NCBI GenBank assembly: GCA_964019695.1
Contig: OZ026518.1
Location: 72,737,254 to 72,801,253, forward strand
DNA length: 64,000 nucleotides
DNA from: Loripinus fragilis
Lineage: Eukaryota; Mollusca; Bivalvia; Lucinida; Lucinidae
Direction of reading: 5' to 3'
Position 1 is the first letter of the stretch. Each line of letters starts with the position of its first letter. A program made the translations under genes and the position numbers. The notes beneath the pieces were generated by a model. The model worked only from the letters and a program-made list of their open reading frames with translations, was not told where the DNA came from and made no database searches. This document shows positions 23,804 through 34,900 of this stretch, in pieces.

Positions 23804-25254
23804 TACGGTAAATGTTCTAAAATTTCGAACACTCTAAAATTACGAACACCTAAAATTATCGCCGAAAATAATTTTTAAAACATCCTAAAAAATCGAACAC
23901 TGCCCTTTTTTTGGGAAAGTGCATTTCTAAAATTACGAACACAGTTTATTTTCGGCGGAAAATCGATGTCCGTTTATCTGTTTGTCCCATCTGTGTTCAG
24001 TTTACTTTTACCGATCAGCGCGTGGGCGGTAGCGACATTTGGAAGGTTCCATTCTACTTAGATGGGTAATCTGGCACGTGCCGTTCTTTTTCGCATGCCG
24101 AGCGCAAGACTATACTTTTTGTCTGCTAATTGCAATGTGTGGTACATGCTTTCAGATAAGATCAAAGACAAGAGCGCATTAAAAGCACGGACTTTCCTCA
24201 ATGTACGTGACAAAGTTCATGTATGTTTTTTGGTATTGGCTGTCTATGCATCTATCGACGGAAAACAGTGCAGGCTACCTGCAGCATGTTCAAATATTAA
24301 AAACCCTTCATTGGCGAATTTTTACCTATAAGAAGCATCCGATCCATCGAAATTGTGTCATTAACATGGATTTCTTTTGTGTGACATAAAACAGACATGC
24401 CTCGGGCAAGGATTAGGAGTTACAATTACCGCGAGAAAACGCCCATCTAAGCTTATGCATGTCACGGATGTATACTTCATATACATCCGTGTGCATGTTC
24501 ACCATGAAGGACTAAGGTCATACGCTGCCTGGTCGTCAAAATTGAACATTGATGATATTACTTTAAAAAAGCCATACAAACCACAGCGTTAAACAACTGA
24601 GTAAATTTGCTAAGTAACTTATATACAAAAGGGCCTTTTTCCAAGTTGTGGTTTGAGTCGTGAGACACAAAGTTAATCGCGGTCAGATGCTTGACATACC
24701 TGAGCCATCAATGCTGTATTGAGAATGCACACTTGCGCAGGCTCGTCTGAGTCTTTGTCGCATGTTTTATTGAAGTACCAAAATATCATGACATTATGTC
24801 CGTCGACAGTTTAATTTCAATCGAGCCGGTTCACACGCACTGCATGCATGCGCGGGATCCAGAATGTTTTGTCAGAGGGGGTAGTGAGAGTGGACCGAAA
24901 TGCCACTAAAAAAGGACCATCATCGGCCCATCAGCGAAACGCCTTTGGAATGGCGTTTTGCTGGTGTGTCAATGGCCCACCATTGAATGCTGGCTTGGTA
25001 GCTTTGTGAGTTTTAGGGGGTCCGGATCAATATTGCTAGGAAACCCTATATTTTTGTGATTTTTCAGGGGGGGGGGGTCCGGACCCCATGTACCCCCTCT
25101 GGATCCGCCCATGGCATGCACCTGAAAGGAGGTACTTGTCTTAAATGTTCCGTGATCATCGGACGCAAAGTCGGACTAGATTATAACTCTTGGTATGCTT
25201 GTTTGCCCCTGATCAGGCACGTCGGACGATCTTCTGATAGCAGGTCGTAAAAGT

Positions 25255-25283
25255 AGAGAGAGAGAGAGAGCGAGAGAGAGAGA
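25255..25283. repeat. (GA)n microsatellite
   Basis: Imperfect run of ga dinucleotides about 250 bp upstream of a longer one. Confidence 0.9.
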
Positions 25284-25550
25284 CTGCACGGTGTTTGCAC
25301 TTGAATCTTTTGTTTTGGCTTGGTTTCTTAGAATATCGAAACACAATGTTTGGGTCAGTCAGTCAATCTTGTTACAACTGCTTGCGATGAGGACTCAAAA
25401 CCCAAACTTATCGTGTGCATCGGCTTTTGTACGGCAAAGTCGGACATTCCACAGTATTAACGTTTTGTGTACTTTCTATCGCATGCACACATTTTTAAAT
25501 CCTGAATACCATTCGGGTCTGATCTGGATCCAAACCGTGTTTGCAAATGT

Positions 25551-25607
25551 TGAGAGAGAGAGAGAGATGCAGGCACGTCAAAGTAAACCTTGCACCGGCG
25601 GATCGAC

Positions 25608-25656
<49 letters not shown>

Positions 25657-25672
25657 TGTGTGTGTGTGTGTG
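25551..25672. repeat. (GA)n then (GT)n compound microsatellite
   Basis: A 'gagagagag' run at 25551-25567 is followed by a long ga run from about 25614 and a gt run to 25672. It lies about 300 bp upstream of the proposed start codon, so it may sit in the promoter or 5' UTR of the helicase gene. Confidence 0.9.
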
Positions 25673-25986
25673 TGTTCTTTTTGAATTTCGTCAGTTTTGT
25701 TTTTTTTACTCTGGGAACTCGTCTACGTATTTCAAAGTTTTGTGTCGATCTTTGCAAAAAAAAAAAATCTGATCGTACGAGATGTCTAGCGGTTTCAATT
25801 CTTGAGTACAATCTCGGACCCGAAATTAATGGGTCCAAGGTAGACCTACAATATTAACTGGAATTCGAAGTCGGCAGAGCGAGCGAAAGCGTTTTGGCTT
25901 TCTGAAGGAAGAACGAACATCGGTAGTCCGAGACGAGTGAACATAGGAGACCCGGCTTATCGAATAGTTTAAATCAGCGGACTTTT

Positions 25987-25993
25987 ATGACTT
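25987..25993 (+). CDS. ERCC6L2: ERCC6L2 proposed coding exon 1 (ATG)
   Basis: ATG ACT T followed by a strong donor (gtaagt). Joined to exon 2 it reads M-T-L-W-A-K-G-E, in phase with the Tudor-like domain at the expected distance from the N-terminus. The preceding 130 bp is richer in CpG than its surroundings, as expected of a 5' UTR. The base at -3 is T, a weak start context. A different upstream exon is possible. Confidence 0.5.
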
Positions 25994-28900
25994 GTAAGTA
26001 AATTGAGTGACATAATATGCACGTGCCTGGCTCTCGACTTGGCGAATACCGCACGCGCTGGACATTTTACTGACTCAGTCCGCATGAATTTAGCGGCGGT
26101 TTTAAAGAAAAAAAAAAGAGGAGATAGCACAGAATCATATCGCCATGTTTTCAACACGTTCTTCCACATTTTGACATGCATATATACCGTTTTTTCTCAC
26201 GATAAAGCCCACATTCTAAAATTTCGAACACTAGCATTTTTTCACAAATGTAATTTCTTAAATTACGAACAGCGGGAAAAATAATTATTTTTTAGTGTTC
26301 GTAATTTTAGAACATTTACCGTATTTCTTTTTCTTGGTAGAAACTGACATAGAAAGACTGTCGTGAGTGGAAGATCACTTCAGTTGACCTTCAAGAAAGG
26401 AGCACCTACGTGCAGCTAGCCAGTTACCTGGAAGGGGGCCCACTGATGTGGATGATGCCCCTGCATCTGCACGTTAATCAAAAATCTGTTTATGATATGA
26501 TGATTTCTGAAGATTGATTTTGTCTTAGCAAACAGTGCAAACCCTGATGAAATGCCACCTTATGCAGCATTTCATCTGGGTCTTCACTATTGGCCAAACT
26601 ACCCATTTATGGGTCTCCAGTCCTTAAAGGGTTAAAAAAATCCAAAGGTTTCGCACACTTCTTACATTAGAAAAATAAAATAAGCATAAAGTGGTGTGCA
26701 AGATGAGACTGCTCCTATAGAAGCAGCCTGCAGCTGGGAACACTTTTGTGACAAGCATTTAGTGAATGGAAAGAATGATAGCTAAGGCCATCCTTAAAAA
26801 AAGTTGTTTGTTTGCTGTCACGCGACCAACTCACTCAAAATGCCACCTACCAAAAAATTATGTCCGTTTTGGCAAAAAAAATACATGTAATTTTTATTCT
26901 AATTTTTTCTGTTCTAATTTTAGGCAATTTTTCTTTATTAAAATGTCTCTTTAACAAATCAATGAAAACAAAATTAAATGCCAATCTACCTACCCAGCTG
27001 GAAAATTATGAGTAGGGTGACAGCAAACAATTTTTTAAGGATGGCCTAAATGTTTATTATGGTATTAAAGAGAAATGAATATGATTAATTTTAGGTCTGT
27101 TTTGTTTGTTTGATTTGATTCTTTACGTCCCATCAACAATCTTTCAGTTATGTAGGGATGTGTCTTCCTTGGTTAACCAGTAGTAAGCTAGGATTAATGT
27201 GTCTTGCTCAAGGACACAACACAGTGACGCCGTTGAAACTCGAACCCGCGGCCTTTTGGTTTCTAGTCAAGCACTCTACTACTGAGCCACAGCGCTCACT
27301 AGTTTTAGGTTGGTAAATGATTTGGTCTAGGGTAAATTTCAAAATTTGATGAAGAAAAGATTTAAAGGTTCAGAGATAAAATTTTGCATTCAGGATTGCT
27401 GACTTACCTGGAGTGGAACTCAGGGTTTTCATTAAGAGGCGGCTGGAGGCCAAAGTGACTGCCTCAAACCTTTTTCTGGCCGCCATAAATGCTCTAACTA
27501 GCATTTAAATCTATACAAAAGCTTAAAATCTGACCGCCTAAAACTGGCAATTGAAAATGTTTTAAAACAATCAATGGACGCGGATCAAAAATCTCTAGAA
27601 ACAGTGTTTTCGATTGCCATTTGTAGCCAGTCGGGCGACAAATGGCAAACAAAAACTCTGTAACGATTTTTTTATCTATGTTCATCGATAGTATTAATGT
27701 TTTTGATTGCCACCTATCCAGTGTGATCCTACTTTCTCCAAGTTTTTCTATTCCAGAATCTCCTACATTTTTCTTTAACTTTGCATGCTTGGTAATTTTT
27801 CATGCTTTTCTTGCCATCTGCTGACTTTCCAAAATTAACTTTTAAAAAATCTTTCAGGAACACTAATAGAGTTTCAAACAGTATGGATCCAGATCAGGAC
27901 CGATGTTCTGTCGGCGCTGATCTGGGTCCAAACTGATTGTAAAGATCATACATGTATGTAGACGACAAAATTCGCCGCTAGCAGGCAAAGAGATTACTCT
28001 TTCCATGTTTGTTGATATTGCATGCCTGTTTGTTGTTTACAAACTTTTTCTTTTTTAAATATTATATCTTTTAACCAAATAATTCTTTTATGAATAGTGG
28101 TAGAGTGCTTGACTGGAGACAGAGATGTCACAGGTTCGAGCCTCACCAGCGTCACTGCGTTGTGTCCATGAGCAAGACACATTTATCCTAGCTTTGTACT
28201 AGCTCAACCCAGGAAGACCCGTCCCTACATAACCGAAAGATTGTTGATGGGACATAAAGAATCAAATCGAACAAAAAAAAAATGTCATGAATACAGTCAG
28301 ACTGTCAAACAATTTTTTATCCAAATCAGTTCCGACATTTTGTCGGGCTAGCTCTAGTTCTAAACTGTTTGCTGTTGTCATCAGCATTCAGCAGACAACA
28401 AAAGTCACTATTAGGGGATGGGGGAAATGTTAACTCTTTCCTGGCTAGCAATGACTATTGTCATCTGTTGATAATATATGCTAACAGTTTGGACCCAGAT
28501 CAGGACCGACACCTTGTCGGTCCTGATCTGGGTCCAAACTGTTTGCTGTGTTCCAGATTTTATTTTTAAGTTCTTTTTGAAAAAAGTCAGCATATGACAA
28601 CAAAAGCATGGCAAATTACCTAACATGCAAATAGTTAAAGTGACTTGACCCTTAATGCGCCAATGGCAACAAAAGTTGTCTGCTTTTCTCGTCTGCTGAA
28701 ATGTTTAAGAAGCCTCTATGGCAAACATAGGAGCAGTCTGTTCTGGGTCCAAGTTGTTTGCTTCTATGCTTAATTCGTCAGTAATGCTAGACAATTATTG
28801 GCAGCAGATGACTTCAGCTGACAACATTTTCAGATGTATTTTTTTCTTGGTGCTTTAAGGGTTAAAACTCTGTTACTTTTTTCAGTGTGGGCCAAGGGTG

Positions 28901-31900
28901 AGATGTGCATATCTCCTTATTCTGGTGATGGCAAGCTATACAAGGCTGTGATAGAGAAGATCCACAGATCTCCAACAGGTTTGTTCTTCTACTATAACCC
29001 CCTTAACTCTACATGTATGTTAAGTAGACAAAAACATAAACAATCTTAATGGAAAACAGTGCAATATTATTTTGAAGTTTTATCCTATGGCGTATGCTCT
29101 CTCTTAATGTATAATAGACTACCTAACTTTATCAGACATGACGTCACCTCTTGGAGGACCTAATGACCTTATGCACACCCCTGACCTTTTTGGTTGGGTA
29201 AAAACATCAGACATTGAAATTGTGCAGATAAGTATATTTTGATTGAAATTAGGGAATTGGTAGTCTTTGATTATGGTCTGAGTGATACCCAAGATGGACT
29301 TAGAGATGGAAATGGGATTTATATTTTGTGGTCAACATCCTCTCCTTGTGACAAGATCTCAGATGAGTGATCCAGGACCCATGGGCCCTCTTGTCTCTTT
29401 TGCACCAACTTGTTTAATAAATTCAATAATACATGAGCACTCATGTAAGATCCTCTATTTGTTATATCATACTAGATATAAGAAAGAAATCTACATAAAA
29501 ACTGATGTTTTTCACTTATAGGTGATGTGACAGCTTTGGTGAAATTTGATGGTTACAGTGATGAAGAGGAAGTAGATGTTGTTAGGTTACAGAAGGTCAA
29601 GGCCAAAGGAAGTGATGCCACTAGTGAGTTTTGTATAGTATTAGGTACTTTTTTACATGCAAATAACTGTATAAGACATGTAAAGTATTTTTGAATATAA
29701 AATCAATATTCAGGAGTAGAAATATGCTATAACTTGAAACCTTTAACTCATATAAGCCTCACAACCTTTTATGGGACATAGCTAGGCTAACAGTTCAGAT
29801 CACTACATCTGAACTGGGTCTCCACTGTTTGGTTGCGGAATGTTCTCTTAGAATTTTAATAAAAATGCAAAATACCACCCAACAACCCTCTAATTGATAA
29901 TGGATGGAAAGTTCATTTGACTTGACCCTTTCCTTCATGAATATTCATGCTAGGTATGAATAATTATTTTAATAAACTTTCATGTTGGTACATAGAACAA
30001 AGAAATTACTTGTCAGGTTCACTAGTGTTACTGTACTGTAGGATCATATCTATTAGATATCATATTTCCCATAAGCAAACAGAGTAGACTCTGATCAGGC
30101 AGCTCGTACAGGAGCTTCCTGATCTGGGTCTGCTCTGTTTGCAAAAGTGTTAAAAGGCTTCTCTATGAGGTAAAGGGTTAAATGGGTTAGACTATTTAAA
30201 GACAATATCCAAAATATAAGGTATCAAACTGGTTGGAAGAGTCCATTCATGTACACAGGTTTAGATAAACAAACCTTTTGGGTGTAAAAATGTAAAAAAA
30301 TCTTACCCATCAGTTTGAACATATGTTTTGGAGGTCAAAAGAATCGTCTCATTGAGACGGTCCTTTGAGTACCCACAACTTGTGTTTTGGTTGTAAAATA
30401 AGAAAATTAGTTTTTGGTATGATGTAGAAAGATTTAAGTAAAAATATGAAATATCTATCTCAGCTGCATTTCGTCGATTGGGAGTCAAAAATTCGTATCT
30501 TTGATTTTCCCATTTTTCAGCAGAGACAAAAAACTGAATAACTTTGCTAGGAGTGTCCTATATTGCTGAAAGTCAGACAGGACTATATTTAGTAACATCC
30601 AATTTCACTGTTATTGGTGGCTTGAACTTCCAATAAAGATTTCACAGTCATTATGAAGAGTTTCACTTGAGTTACGACATTTTGAGCATATTTTTGTGGT
30701 AAACCATCCAGGTACGACATTTTGAACAAAACATTGTATCTAGATAAAATTAGCACCAAAATAATGGTATCTTTCATAGATCCGATATTTTGAAGCATGA
30801 TTGATGCTTTTAAAGGGGGTTCTAATTGGTCTAGAGCTACATGTAGGAGAATTAGACAGAATGTGCGCCATGAGTTTGGTATTCTCGCGTTGACAAAAAG
30901 TCGTATTGGTAAAAATCAGATATACAAGGTTTTGACTCCCGACCAACGATTTCTTTATAGAAAGAAGATCTAAAAATAGCAGCACATCTGGTTTATTTAA
31001 GCCACTGACAGGTGGTGAAGCTGATGACAGGTTGAAGGAAAAGTATGGAGGCCTAGAGGAACAGACCATCTTAAAATCGGAGAAATTATCTGCTTCATTA
31101 TTCTCAAATAAGAAGGCAGCAGTTGCCTCCACTAGCAAGGGAAGTAACTCTCAAGGAAAAGAGAAAAAGAAAGGTATAGTAGTTCTTGTGTTTAAACTTT
31201 TAATGTTCTAAGATTTTGAGTATTTTACGCTTTCTCTTCTCAAATAAAATGGTGGTTATCAGGGCTGGAAATAACTAAATGCTTGTCAGAATAGCAAGCA
31301 AGGGAGACACGGATCAGACTCTGGGATCAGACTGCTTCTTCAGTAGCAGTCTAATCTTGATCTGAGCTGTTTGTCTAGACCTTTTTTCGCAGGCAACGAA
31401 TGTTCAAAATTTTAGAACAATAACTGTAGTTCATACACTGTAATAATTTGTCACTAAAAATATTCACTACAAGCAGCTGTAAATGTCTTGTATTAGTTAG
31501 AACAGGTCCGAGGTTATAAAACTTTTTTCATAATCAACTTAGCTGAGCACGAAATTTATCCTGCTCATAAATGTTAAAATGCCAACAATTGTTGGCATTT
31601 TAGCATTTATTAGCATGATAAATACAACATCTGAGAGACTTAAAGCAAGAAACATCTTTATTTGTTGGTATTTTAGTGTTTACGAGCAGTTGAAATTCTG
31701 TGCTCAGTTGAGTTGACCATGAAAAAAGTTTGAAAACCTCCGGGCCAGAGGTGATTTTCCTAAAAAGTAATTTTTATTGGTTCTGTGGAATTATTTTTCA
31801 GCATTACAGGGAAGGATAGGACCCCATATAAGTATCAGCTATCAAATTGTATACCATCTTAACCAGTGATTTTCCTAAGCCTGATTTGGGGCCCCTTCCC

Positions 31901-34900
31901 GATTCAAAAATGAGAAAAAACTTACCAAAATGGTGTATATTATTCCCAATTTCTTAAGTCTACATCTTGGTCAAAATTTCATGAAAATCCTAACAAAAAT
32001 AGCAAAGTTACTGTTACATGAAAATTTGCAGAAAAATGTGAGTGAAAAGCATGTTTTCATTTGATATTTTAATGAAAATTTTGATGAGATTTTATGAAGG
32101 GCAATTAAAGCAACACATTCTAAATACACTGCTAATTTCTTGTATGGTTTTTAACCCATTTAAAATGGCAATCCAATTCTTTTAGGCTACATCAAATTTT
32201 TCCAATTTAGATGGTCCAAATGCATTATTTCCCAAATTCAACAGGCCCCTCGCCCCTACTTCAGAAAGGTAAGAAAATCCCTGTTAACACAGTGTTTCAT
32301 CAGAGTCTACCCTGTTTCCAAAGACAAAAAAAACCCAGCTACAATACATTAGAGTTATGCTTTTGTTGAAAAGTGAATAAAAATCTTTTCATTTTTAAAA
32401 AAATTTTGACAATTTGCATTGACATAATAAAACTTCACTTTTGGTAGATTGTAATAAATTGGAAATGAGCAATCATCATCATCTAGATAAAACAAAAAAT
32501 AAGTTTTAACTTATTGCACTCAGAATTGCCAAAACTCATAGCTAGAGCATTGGTGAAAGTTCTTCAAGTTAATTCCTGAGTTCAGGATTTTGAGGCTGAC
32601 TTTCCATAAAAAGTCAGCCTCAAAATACTGAATTGGACGATTAGGCAAAAAAAAAAACAACGTGTGGCGCAGGTTACCCGACCGACACTAAATTCTTTAC
32701 CCCAACCCTAAACTTTTTTCTCCAAATTCTGAAGTTGAAAGAGTAGCAGAATAAAATATGTATCAAAAAGACCATCTGAAACGGAAATCTAAATTTCTAT
32801 GTATACATTCAGTCGTTAAGTATTGGAAGAAAAAGGACTAAAACAGGGTTATTTCAAAATTCTTAAAATATTTATGTCAGTTTTGTCTTATTTTAAAAAT
32901 TTCCAAGCAGATCTGAAAATTCCAAGAAAAAAGAAGTTTTCCAAAAAAATAGAAACGTTTCCTAACTACCTACCCTATTTTTTTCAGGATGTAACCTGAA
33001 CCACACATATTTTTTTACTTGGCCTTACAATAGCTTCTCAGATATACTTGTGGTTTATCTAAAAACAGTTCATATCATCATAATCAGATTTTTGATTAAT
33101 GTGCAGGGGCATCACCCACATCAGTGGGCTCCTTTCCAGGTAACTGGCTAGCTGCACACATAGCAGATCTCACACCTGATCTCGAGGTGCTCCTTTCTTG
33201 AGGGTCAACTGTGGTGAGCTTCCACTCACGGCAGTCTTTCTCTGTCAGTTTCTTCCATGTTTGCTTGGGCCTCCCTGCCCCCCACTTGCCGTCAATCTGC
33301 ATATCATATGCTGTTCTGATTGCACCACTCGAACGCTCCACATGCCCAAACCAGCAAAGCCTTCTCTCTCTCAAAATGAGGTTGAGGTCCTCAAGCTGAA
33401 GCTTTGCCAGTAGCTCGCTTGACTTTACCCTGGCCACATCTTCTGGCTTGATACTGCAGATCTGTCTGATCATGGCCATATCATTGCGTTGCAAGCGCTG
33501 CAGGTTCGTCTTGGTAAGTGGCCAAGTTTCGCTGGCATGGAGCATGGCGCTCCGCACGCAAGAGCTGTACACATGGCCACGGGTCTTGTAAGAGAGGTGG
33601 CGGGATTTGAGAACTGGTAGTAGCTCCCTGAACTTCTTCCAGGCAGTTTTCACACGAGTAGTGACCGCCATTTCACAGCCTCCACCAGCAGAACGCATGT
33701 CACCTAGGTAGCAGAAGGAAGCTACCACCTCAAGCTTATCAGGTCTGAACTTGACTTCACTCTGTGGTCTGCCGTCAATAGGGCGAGCATTTCCCATGCA
33801 CTGTGCACACCTATAATCAGGATTTGGTGTCAGTCGTTGGAGCCCACTGCATTTCTTATGCACCCAAAGTTTGCAGCCATTGCAGTAGATGCTGTTGTTG
33901 CCTTCTCCTGTATGACAGACAGCGCATGGGTATTCACCTGAACTCTGCAAGAGGTCCAGGCCTGTACCACAGATCATGACCTTTGTCTTTCCTGCATTTA
34001 CCCTCAATCCCTTCTTCTCCATGGCTTCTTTTCATATCAAGAGCCTCCTGACACATTCCTCTAGGGAGTCAGCAATGATGACAAGATCATCTGCATATAG
34101 GTCCTCCCAGGGAACACCAGCCCGAAACTCACGTGACAAGGCCTCCAGCACAATGATGAAGAGCAAGGGACTGAGTACGGATCCCTGATGGACCCCGACC
34201 GCCATCTCAAACTCTTGGCTGAAACCCTCGCCAACACGAACCTGGCTTCGCGCGTTAGCATACATTCCCTGGACTAACCTCACAATCCATTCCTCAACCC
34301 CTAGCTTTCTCAGGGCCCACCAGATAACCTTCTGAGGGACACAGTCAAATGCTTTCTCTAGGTCCACGAAGGCCATATAAAGCCTCTTGTTCACTGCTAG
34401 GTATTAATCCTGCAGCTGTCTGACCACAAAGATTGCATCTGTAGTGCCTCTTCCTGGGACAAAGTCAAACTGGGAGTCGTCAATAGACACCACCTGTCTT
34501 ATGAGACCATCGACAATCCTCTCTAGGATTGTTGACCATTTAAACTTGAAATTGTTAATACTTTGTAGGCACAATGCAAGTTTTATAAAGATTTGAGTTT
34601 TTAAGTCCGGGCTTTTTGGAATTTTAAACTTTTATCGGTGATAGGTTAAAAAATGTTCACAGATTTTACAGACATCAAGGGGCCAGAAGGTGTTGAACTA
34701 TATCCTTTACATTTATTGAGTTTTGTACTTTTACCAGTGATAGAGTTTTGCCCTTTCTGAGGGTAATGTGGTTAAAATGCAGGCCTCCAGATAAGAGTGT
34801 GTAACTGAAAATTATTTTTCTTTTTTCTCAACCAAACATATGTTGTGGGTACTCAAAAGAACGGTCTCCATGAGACGGTTCTTTTGAGCACCCAAAACAC

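Larger units (their letters stand above)
23804..26323. mobile_element. TA-flanked inverted-repeat element E (possible)
   Basis: The left end reads tacggtaaatgttctaaaat and the right end is its inverse (attttagaacatttaccgta). In both termini a word close to 'ctaaaattacgaacac' recurs in degenerate form (23815-23945, and inverted at 26210-26310). A TA at both ends fits a Tc1/mariner-like or pogo-like duplication. The interior is less AT-rich and contains no recognised transposase. It also contains the proposed first exon of the helicase gene. The alternative is two separate inverted copies of a short repeat flanking host sequence. Confidence 0.5.
32551..34637. mobile_element. MITE family F, split by two insertions
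   Basis: Left part (32551-32642) has 'tggtgaaagttcttcaagtt' and the inner hairpin gaggctgactttccat / aaagtcagcctc. After MITE U and a LINE, the right part (from about 34541) resumes with 'tttaaacttgaaattgttaa' and 'aattttaaacttttatcggt'. Uninterrupted copies lie at 38205-38450 and 47147-47395. Confidence 0.75.

Noticed and set aside
24062..24331. An 89-codon frame beginning MGNLARAVLF
   Set aside because: I considered a transposase fragment for element E, but found no DDE or helix-turn-helix motif and no recognisable family.
25291..25857. A 188-codon open frame on the + strand
   Set aside because: Mostly GA/GT microsatellite (RERERE and VCVCV runs) with no domain; at best it overlaps the 5' region of the helicase gene.
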